Assembly: GCA_964617875.1 (NCBI GenBank)
Contig: CAZUAI010000062.1
Location: 1 to 32,319, forward strand
DNA: 32,319 nucleotides
Direction: 5' to 3'
DNA from: CAZMVY01 sp964617875
GTDB lineage: Bacteria; Planctomycetota; Phycisphaerae; UBA1845; PWPN01
The notes under the pieces were generated by a model. The model was not told where the DNA came from. It saw only the letters and a list, made by a program, of their open reading frames with translations, and did not search any database. Below, one piece after another: positions 26,614 to 32,319 of the stretch. Numbering within the stretch: position 1 is the stretch's first letter; each line of letters begins with the position of its first letter. Position numbers and translations under genes: made by a program.

Positions 26614-29600
26614 ATGGCCGTGCCCGCCGATCGCCTGCCCCCCGAAGAAAATGCCGCGCTCGTCGATTCCGTACTCGCCCAGGCAAAGAGCCGCGTGATG
26701 CGGATCTCGCTGGCCGCGGCCGGGTGCGGGCTGGCGGCCGGCACACTGCTGTTCCTCCTGGGCTTCGTCATCGCCGATCACGTTGTGAAGGGCGGCGTCA
26801 CCCCGAGTGCCCGTGTCGCGTTCATGGCCGTCTACGTCGCGGCCGTCGCCGCCGGCGCGGTCATCGCAGTCATCCTGCCGGCCTTCCGACGCATCAACGA
26901 TCTGTACGCCGCGCGCCTGATTGAGCGGTCGCACGGCGGGCTGCACAACTCGCTCGTCAACGCGATCCAGCTCGAACGGCACCGGGAATTGCCCGGCTCG
27001 CTGCGGGCGGCACTGATCGCACAAGCGGCGGCTGACGCCGCACGGGCGGATGTGCAGCGGGCCGTGGCATGGGACAGGCTTCGACAGGCCTCGTTCATCC
27101 TTGCGGGCGTCGTTCTCGCCTTCTGCGTTTATTCCCTCGTGGCGCCGAAGTCCGTGCGCGTGTCCGTTCTGCGGGCTTTCGGGCTGCCGCTGGCCGCGCC
27201 GACGCGAACCATCATCGTCCACACCGAGCCGGCCGATGGTGCGTCGGTCCTGATCGGCCGCCCGGTAACGTTCACCGCCCGGCTTGGGGGCCGCATGCCG
27301 GGCGAAGCGTTTGTCGATTTCGCGGCCGATGGCGGAACGGCCGTGCTGAACGGACAGCGTCTGTCGCTCCTGCATGTGGGCGAATCCGACAACGAGCGAC
27401 AGCAGCGGATCTGGCAGGGCACAAAAGCGGGCGCGGATCTGCAACAGACGATGCGCTGGCGGCTCGTCGCCGGCGACGCCGTATCGCCCTGGCGGCGGCT
27501 CATTGTGCGTCCGGCGCCCGACGTCACCGACCTGCGAATCACGTGTACATACCCCGCGTACACCGGGCTCGCACCGACGGCGACCTCGCCGGGCCAGTCC
27601 GCGAACGTCGATGCCGTCGTGGGTACGCAGGTGGCGGTCGAGGCCGGGACAAACGTGCCGGCTCGCGACCCCGTGCTCGTCGTGATGCCGGGCGCGGACG
27701 GGTCCGACGAAACACGACTGTCCATGCAGGAAACGGGCGCGGACGGGCGAATGCTCCGAGGGCATTTCACGGTGCTGCAGGATGGGCAATACTGCGTGCG
27801 GTTCTGCGATCTGGAAGGCGTGGCCAATCAAGACCCGATCCGCCACTCGATCCGCGCACGGCCGGACGCGGCCCCGACGGTCTCGCTCGCGACCCCGCCG
27901 GCCGACGTGACGATCCGGCCCGATGAGCCGGTGCCGATTCGCGCAGCCGCGGACGACGACTACGGCATCACGCGGCTTGCGATCGAATACCGGCACGGGA
28001 GCGCGGCAGGATCGATTTCACTGCCGCTTCCGGCGCCGGCGGCGGACGGCCGGCCCGCAGCGCGTTCGGCCGAGCGCCATGCGGAACTGGACTTCGTGGT
28101 ACGGGCCGCGCAGTTCGGTGCCCGGCCGGGCGAGACAGTCGAATGGCAGATTGCGGCGTGGGACAACCGCGAGGATTTTCAGGGTACCCCGGCGCCGCAG
28201 AAGGGGCTCTCGGCCATCCGGCGGATCACCATTACCATACCGGAGCCGCTCGCGAAGGCGGCCCCGCCCGAGACCGAGGCCGAGCCCCCTGTACCCGACA
28301 GCCGGCCGACGACAAAGGATGCCGGATCGCAGGCCGACGAACCGGTGGCGGCGAGCGAAGGGCAGTCGCCCGACGCTCAGCAACTCGCCCTGAAAGACCC
28401 GGCGGAAGAAAACGAGCTTGATCGGTTTCTGAAGGAGCACCAAGAGGACCTCGCGAAGCTCCGCGAGCATCTCGGGAAGCCGGACGACAGGCCCGTGGAG
28501 CCCCACAAGGACTCGAATCCTGCGAAGGAGGGGCCGGACAAGCCGACCGATGCCAGGGACAACGACGCGAAGAAGCCTCCTGATCGCAAGCCCGCTCCGG
28601 CGAGTGCGCCGAACAAAGCGGAGCCGCCCGAACGAAAACTCGATCGGCAGGACGCGCCGTCCAGGTCCGAGCCGAAGAAGGCCCAGGCGAACCAGACGGG
28701 GCAGGAACCGCCGGCCGACGAACGCCGCGCGGGCAAGTCCGCAAGCCCCGGGTCCTCGGGCGAAGGCGATCCGCAGGCGAACGCCAAGGCCAAACGCGAA
28801 CCGCCGAAGGATTCTACGGCGGAACGTCCGGCCGACGTCGGTGAACAGGATCGCCGGGCAAAGCCCAAGCCGGGGCGCGATGCCGCAGCCGGCAAGCCGC
28901 AGGACGCTGCGGCCGCACAGGCCAACGAGCAGGGCAAGGACGCAAAGCGTACGGCCGGCAAGACCGGTCAGGGCGATCCTGAGCAGGCCGCCGCCAAATC
29001 CGCCGCCTCGGGCGACGCCAAGGCGGGTGCGGCGGAAAAGACTCCGCAGCGGCATAAGGGCGAGGGTGGCGACCGCATGGAGGAGCAGGCTGCCGGCACC
29101 CCCGGCAACTCGGGCCGGCAAATCTCGAAGAACACGGCGCAGGGCCGCTGCCCCACCTGTGGAAGGCCCAAGGGCAACGGCCCCGGCCAGTGCCCGGGCG
29201 GCACATGCAACGCTGGCGGAGGCCAGCGCCCGGGAACCGCGAAGGATGGGCAACCGGGACAGAATGGCGAACAAAAAAGCGGTGAGCAAGGAAACGCCGC
29301 GACGAAGGGTCAGAACGCAGGCAAGCATCAAGGCCAGGGAGACGGACAGCAGAGCGGTCAGCACGGACAGAAGGACGGCAAGGAGCCGGGCGCCGGCCAG
29401 GGCCGGAACGCCGGTATCGGTGAGAAGGTAAACACACAGGGAAGACCCACCGGCACGGAAAAGGACTGGGGCCAGGGCGAAGGGACAGGTATAAGGCAAG
29501 AGGCCGGTCAACAAGGAAGGAGCGGCGGGAAGGAACAGGGTGCCGGCCAAGGTCAAGAGGCCGACAAGGGCCGGAAGGATGACGCAGAGGCGAAGGGTGC

Positions 29601-30699
29601 CGGCAAGGCCGAGGGTGGCGACGGCGGGAAAGGCGACAACCAGCGGCAAGGTGATGGCGGTCGTGGGAAGGCCGGCGGCAAGTCGAAAGACGGTGACGCC
29701 CGCGGCCGCGCAGCTGAGCAAGCCGACGGCGGATCCCCAAGCCGCCAGGGCGACGACAAAGGTCAGGGCCAGGCCGAAGCAAAGGAGGACGCGCAGAAAC
29801 AGGGCGCCGGCAAGGGAGAAGGCAAGGCCGATGGCGTCGGTAAGGAGCAGGCGAAGGATCAGACCGAACCCCAGGGCCAGGACGCGGCCGGAGAGCAAGC
29901 CCCGAGCCGGCACGAGCAGCAGGCGGGCGAGAAGGGCCAGGGGGCGGGCCAGGGCCGGAACGCCGGTCAACAAGGCGCCGAGAAAGGCCAAGGCCGCGGA
30001 AAGGCCCAGGGCAACAGCAGTGAAGGCAAGGCCAGGGGCGAGGGCACGGCCGGCGATCAGGCCGAGGCGACGGATTCCGACAAGGGCCAGAACACCGGAC
30101 AGAACAAGGCGAGAGGCTCAGGCGAGGGCGATGGCCGGGGCGACGCCGACTCCCAAGGCGGCCAAGGCATTCAGCCGGGCCAGGGCGGCCGTAGCGGCGC
30201 GGCCCATCAGCGTGTCGATTCCGGCCCCGACCGCACGACCGCGCCGGACGGCCTCATCCTCCCGTCGGCCTCCAAGGATCGCGAGGCGATCGACACCGCC
30301 GGCGCCGTGCTGCCGGTGATCGATGCGCTCGAACGCCAACTCCGCAACAAGAGCGTCGATCCGAAGCTCTTGGAAGAACTGCACTGGGACGAGACGCAGG
30401 CCGACGCCTTCGTAAAGCAGTACCGTGAGGCTGAGCGGGGCGTCCGCGCCGCGGTCGGTCCATCCACCAGGCCCGCCGGCGAGTTCCAGACCACGACGCG
30501 TCCCGGCCGCACCGTCGAGCGAGCCGACGGCGTCGCCGCCGACGTCACCCCGCTTCGTGCGCGCAACGTTCGCCAGGCGGATGGCACGCACCAGCTCTTC
30601 GAGGTCGGGCGCCAACGAATCGCCGACGAATACCGCGACTACCTGAAGGCGTACTACGAATCCGTCGCCACCACCCGCCCGGCGGTCCCGAAGCGATAG
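26614..30699 (+). CDS. DUF4175-like membrane protein with very long Gly/Gln/Lys-rich region
   Basis: This is a 1361-residue protein. Three membrane segments lie at about 33-57, 68-91 and 159-177, with a conserved helical stretch between (DLYAARLIERSHGGLHNSLVNAIQLE). Residues ~190-545 look like Ig-like beta domains with TRTIIVHTEPADGASVLIGR and ITCTYPAYTG. This order resembles the DUF4175 family. Residues ~560-1210 are low complexity, first Lys/Glu/Pro-rich, then Gly/Gln/Lys-rich. Inside lies a four-cysteine knuckle (C846, C849, C860, C865). The last ~150 residues are again structured (VLPVIDALERQLRNKSVDP, and RQRIADEYRDYLKAYYESV). GGAGG (26601-26605) is 8 nt before the ATG. The bulk should lie outside the cytoplasm. 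The function of the family is unknown to me. Confidence 0.8.
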   Translation: MAVPADRLPPEENAALVDSVLAQAKSRVMRISLAAAGCGLAAGTLLFLLGFVIADHVVKGGVTPSARVAFMAVYVAAVAAGAVIAVILPAFRRINDLYAARLIERSHGGLHNSLVNAIQLERHRELPGSLRAALIAQAAADAARADVQRAVAWDRLRQASFILAGVVLAFCVYSLVAPKSVRVSVLRAFGLPLAAPTRTIIVHTEPADGASVLIGRPVTFTARLGGRMPGEAFVDFAADGGTAVLNGQRLSLLHVGESDNERQQRIWQGTKAGADLQQTMRWRLVAGDAVSPWRRLIVRPAPDVTDLRITCTYPAYTGLAPTATSPGQSANVDAVVGTQVAVEAGTNVPARDPVLVVMPGADGSDETRLSMQETGADGRMLRGHFTVLQDGQYCVRFCDLEGVANQDPIRHSIRARPDAAPTVSLATPPADVTIRPDEPVPIRAAADDDYGITRLAIEYRHGSAAGSISLPLPAPAADGRPAARSAERHAELDFVVRAAQFGARPGETVEWQIAAWDNREDFQGTPAPQKGLSAIRRITITIPEPLAKAAPPETEAEPPVPDSRPTTKDAGSQADEPVAASEGQSPDAQQLALKDPAEENELDRFLKEHQEDLAKLREHLGKPDDRPVEPHKDSNPAKEGPDKPTDARDNDAKKPPDRKPAPASAPNKAEPPERKLDRQDAPSRSEPKKAQANQTGQEPPADERRAGKSASPGSSGEGDPQANAKAKREPPKDSTAERPADVGEQDRRAKPKPGRDAAAGKPQDAAAAQANEQGKDAKRTAGKTGQGDPEQAAAKSAASGDAKAGAAEKTPQRHKGEGGDRMEEQAAGTPGNSGRQISKNTAQGRCPTCGRPKGNGPGQCPGGTCNAGGGQRPGTAKDGQPGQNGEQKSGEQGNAATKGQNAGKHQGQGDGQQSGQHGQKDGKEPGAGQGRNAGIGEKVNTQGRPTGTEKDWGQGEGTGIRQEAGQQGRSGGKEQGAGQGQEADKGRKDDAEAKGAGKAEGGDGGKGDNQRQGDGGRGKAGGKSKDGDARGRAAEQADGGSPSRQGDDKGQGQAEAKEDAQKQGAGKGEGKADGVGKEQAKDQTEPQGQDAAGEQAPSRHEQQAGEKGQGAGQGRNAGQQGAEKGQGRGKAQGNSSEGKARGEGTAGDQAEATDSDKGQNTGQNKARGSGEGDGRGDADSQGGQGIQPGQGGRSGAAHQRVDSGPDRTTAPDGLILPSASKDREAIDTAGAVLPVIDALERQLRNKSVDPKLLEELHWDETQADAFVKQYREAERGVRAAVGPSTRPAGEFQTTTRPGRTVERADGVAADVTPLRARNVRQADGTHQLFEVGRQRIADEYRDYLKAYYESVATTRPAVPKR
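28290..30230 (+). repeat. Low-complexity, internally repetitive coding region
   Basis: Short degenerate blocks such as GAGQGRNAG, EKGQG and GDGGKG recur without fixed period. For example, CCAGGGCCGGAACGCCGGT occurs near 29398 and 29948. The reading frame stays open and the opposite strand is also free of stops, a by-product of composition. Confidence 0.8.
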
Positions 30700-30901
30700 A
30701 ATGCGATGGCTCCGAGCCAGGCGTGTGGCAACCGAACGCTGGTTTGCCGGGCGATGACCGGATCATCGCCGGACGCGAGGCAACGCCCCTTGCCATTCCG
30801 GCCGCCGATCGGGTAGGCTGGGATCGGGCCGCGGGTTCTGTCGATCGCGGGCGGTGTCATTCCTGTCGGTGGGCCGGCCGCGATCGCGCGAGGGCGACCA
30901 C

Positions 30902-31963
30902 ATGCACCGCGTCAGCCGTACAAACATGGGGAGGGGTTCGGTCCGGCGCGGCCGGGCGTTCACGCTGATCGAGCTGCTCGTGGTCGTGGCCATCCTCGTC
31001 CTTCTGGTGGCGATCCTGCTCCCCAGCCTGTCCCGCGCCCGCGACCAGGCGCAGGCGGCCGTCTGCGGCGCCAACATGCGGGAGTCCACGCGCGGTGCGG
31101 CGCTCGCCCTGGTCGGCGCGTTGCAGGACCGTCTGAGCACCAACTTCGGCTGGGCGACAACGTCCCTCAAACAGGCAGGCGTCCAGGTCGACATCTTCAC
31201 GTGCCCGGCCGACCTGAACCCGTTACCGACGCCCGCCCTGTTCATGCGATACGGCCCAGGCGGAACGTTCCTCGGGGACACCTCGGCGGACGGTCCCTAC
31301 AACTACATGGGGCGGACGCCGAACGGCGCGTACCGCGTCAACATGCAGGACTCCGTCGAGGACGACTGGTTCGGCCGTGACGGGGGCGGCGGCTACTACG
31401 ACGACTACGGCAACTTTCAGGGCGACATCGACTGCGAACTCGAGTGGAGGGCCGCACCGAAGCAGAAGAGCGCGTGGGTGATCACACGCAACGTCGAGTC
31501 CGCCTACACACTGATGCTCTACGATTACAAGGGCAGGCCGATCGGCGACGCCAAGGCGAGGCCGCAGTTCACCGCACCCATCATGTGGGGCAGCTACGGT
31601 CTGAACGTATCGGCCGGCCTGAAAGGCGTCAAGGGCACGCCGGCCCTCATCGCCGAGTGCCGCAAGTGGAGCATCTTCCCCGAAACGCTGATGACGAGCG
31701 GCAAGACGAACAGCCCCTACACGATGGACAACCTGGGGCAAACGCTCCGGTTCCGGCACGGCGGAAAGTGGGTCGCCCGCAGCGGCGTCCCGGCCGTCGG
31801 AGATCCCAAGGATCGCTCGTATGCCCCACGAAATTACCTCAACGTGGGCTTCCTCGACACGCACGTCGAACGCCTGGGGCCGCCGACGCTCCTGCGCGCC
31901 TCCCGCAGCGGCTATACATGGTCGGGCTGGTTCGGCATCCGCAAGAGCCCCGGCACATTCTGA
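30902..31963 (+). CDS. Prepilin-like protein with type IV pilin signal
   Basis: This is a 353-residue protein. The leader MHRVSRTNMGRGSVRRGRA precedes FTLIELLVVVAILVLLVAIL, a class III (type IV pilin/type II secretion pseudopilin) signal with E at +5 (E24). Cleavage would fall after A19, where Gly is more usual. The C-terminal part has LRFRHGGKW...NYLNVGFLDTHVERL, the H...FxDxHV arrangement seen in the very abundant planctomycete prepilin-like family (H-X9-DG/DUF1559 type). ATG 30902 is chosen because GAGGG (30890-30894) is 7 nt upstream; the open frame extends to 30854 without support. It is expected at the cell envelope, processed by a prepilin peptidase not encoded here. Confidence 0.9.
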   Translation: MHRVSRTNMGRGSVRRGRAFTLIELLVVVAILVLLVAILLPSLSRARDQAQAAVCGANMRESTRGAALALVGALQDRLSTNFGWATTSLKQAGVQVDIFTCPADLNPLPTPALFMRYGPGGTFLGDTSADGPYNYMGRTPNGAYRVNMQDSVEDDWFGRDGGGGYYDDYGNFQGDIDCELEWRAAPKQKSAWVITRNVESAYTLMLYDYKGRPIGDAKARPQFTAPIMWGSYGLNVSAGLKGVKGTPALIAECRKWSIFPETLMTSGKTNSPYTMDNLGQTLRFRHGGKWVARSGVPAVGDPKDRSYAPRNYLNVGFLDTHVERLGPPTLLRASRSGYTWSGWFGIRKSPGTF

Positions 31964-31978
31964 GCGCCCGGCGAAGGG

Positions 31979-32003
31979 TCACTCGGCGACTCGGTGACTT
32001 GGT
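31979..32003. repeat. Short degenerate octamer repeats
   Basis: TCACTCGG, CGACTCGG and TGACTTGG follow each other directly, then a truncated TGCCTCC. It is too short to infer a role. Confidence 0.4.
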
Positions 32004-32115
32004 GCCTCCATCAGTCGGTTGGCGACGCGGTGTAGTGAGTTGCGGATGACCAGTCGAAGACTGCACGACGCCCCTCGTTGCCCTCGCACAGGAACGCCCG
32101 CGCCGCCTTCTTCCC

Positions 32116-32155
32116 CCTTCTCCCTCGCAGGGAGAAGGACGGGGTGAGGGTGACC
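32116..32155 (+). repeat. REP-like palindrome, copy 1 at window end
   Basis: CCTTCTCCCT (32116-32125) and AGGGAGAAGG (32129-32138) form a perfect 10-bp stem with a 3-nt loop. The 26 bases 32130-32155 match the reverse complement of 5658-5683 at all but one position. Confidence 0.75.
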
Positions 32156-32170
32156 AATACTCGCAGTATC

Positions 32171-32202
32171 TCCCCGGGAGAAGGACGGGATGAGGGGTGA
32201 CC
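32171..32202 (+). repeat. REP-like palindrome, copy 2 at window end
   Basis: The 3' half GGGAGAAGGACGGGATGAGG repeats copy 1 after a 20-nt gap, with a shortened 5' arm (TCTCCCC). Together the two copies make a direct doublet. Confidence 0.65.
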
Positions 32203-32263
32203 ATCCGGCTGCATGGTCGTTCCTGCACGCACGCTTTTCGCGTGGTTCGCGTATTCCGCGGTT

Positions 32264-32284
32264 CCCTAACCCAACCTTCGCACG
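32264..32284 (-). repeat. Right copy of the window-spanning inverted repeat
   Basis: The reverse complement contains GTGCGAAGGTTGGG and matches 36-56 at 19 of 21 positions. No gene is visible from 32203 to the end. Confidence 0.5.
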
Positions 32285-32319
32285 GCGACGGAAATCGCGA
32301 GCGAGAATCGGCGTTGGCG

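Noticed and set aside
28018..29991. 657-residue open frame on the minus strand, rich in Leu, Ala, Arg and Gly
   Set aside because: It lies opposite the low-complexity region of the DUF4175-like gene; its composition mirrors that region, it shows no domain and no ribosome binding site.

Overview
The window looks like chromosomal DNA of a planctomycete, most probably from the class Phycisphaerae or a relative. This is an inference from gene content, not a phylogenetic result. The supporting signs are: high GC throughout; a prepilin-like protein with the FTLIELLVV signal and a late RHGG...FLDTHV motif; a C-terminal pair of dockerin/EF-hand-like repeats, each ending in CFNGPN; Tat-exported sugar isomerase and Gfo/Idh/MocA proteins; a DUF4175-like protein with a huge Gly/Gln/Lys-rich region; and many intergenic palindromic repeats. 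I found no tRNA, rRNA, CRISPR array, transposase or phage gene.

Layout. 1-4.7 kb: a lipoprotein with a 21-glycine linker (+), then on the minus strand a 7Fe ferredoxin, a four-helix membrane protein and a class II fumarase that carries a complete ClpC-type double N domain at its N-terminus. 4.7-6.07 kb: non-coding, with a tandem ~250 bp repeat built around an identical 52-nt hairpin. 6.07-17.6 kb (+): a carbohydrate region with a CBM9-like lipoprotein, a secreted beta-propeller (GH43/GH32-like), a Tat-exported TIM-barrel isomerase, a secreted deacetylase-like protein with 11 thrombospondin type 3 repeats and a dockerin-like tail, a GH127-type beta-L-arabinofuranosidase-like enzyme, a sodium:solute symporter and a small two-helix membrane protein. 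17.8-21.8 kb (+): a MarC-family protein and a fused transporter-like/spermidine-synthase-like/TPR protein. 21.8-24.5 kb (-): a cytoplasmic TIM-barrel isomerase, a cytoplasmic Gfo/Idh/MocA oxidoreductase and a HEAT-repeat exported protein. 24.9-32 kb (+): a Tat-lipoprotein Gfo/Idh/MocA oxidoreductase, the 1361-residue DUF4175-like membrane protein and the prepilin-like protein. The last 350 bp hold palindromic repeats.

How the genes may work together. The 6-17.6 kb block reads as glycan breakdown outside the cytoplasm (CBM9, propeller hydrolase, GH127) feeding a Na+-coupled sugar importer. The two isomerases are clear paralogues, one exported and one cytoplasmic. The two oxidoreductases, more distantly related, show the same split, suggesting parallel redox/epimerisation of sugars on both sides of the membrane. 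The most unusual gene is the ClpC-N-domain/fumarase fusion. Its start is fixed by a strong ribosome binding site, and it sits 2 nt from a membrane protein of unknown function.
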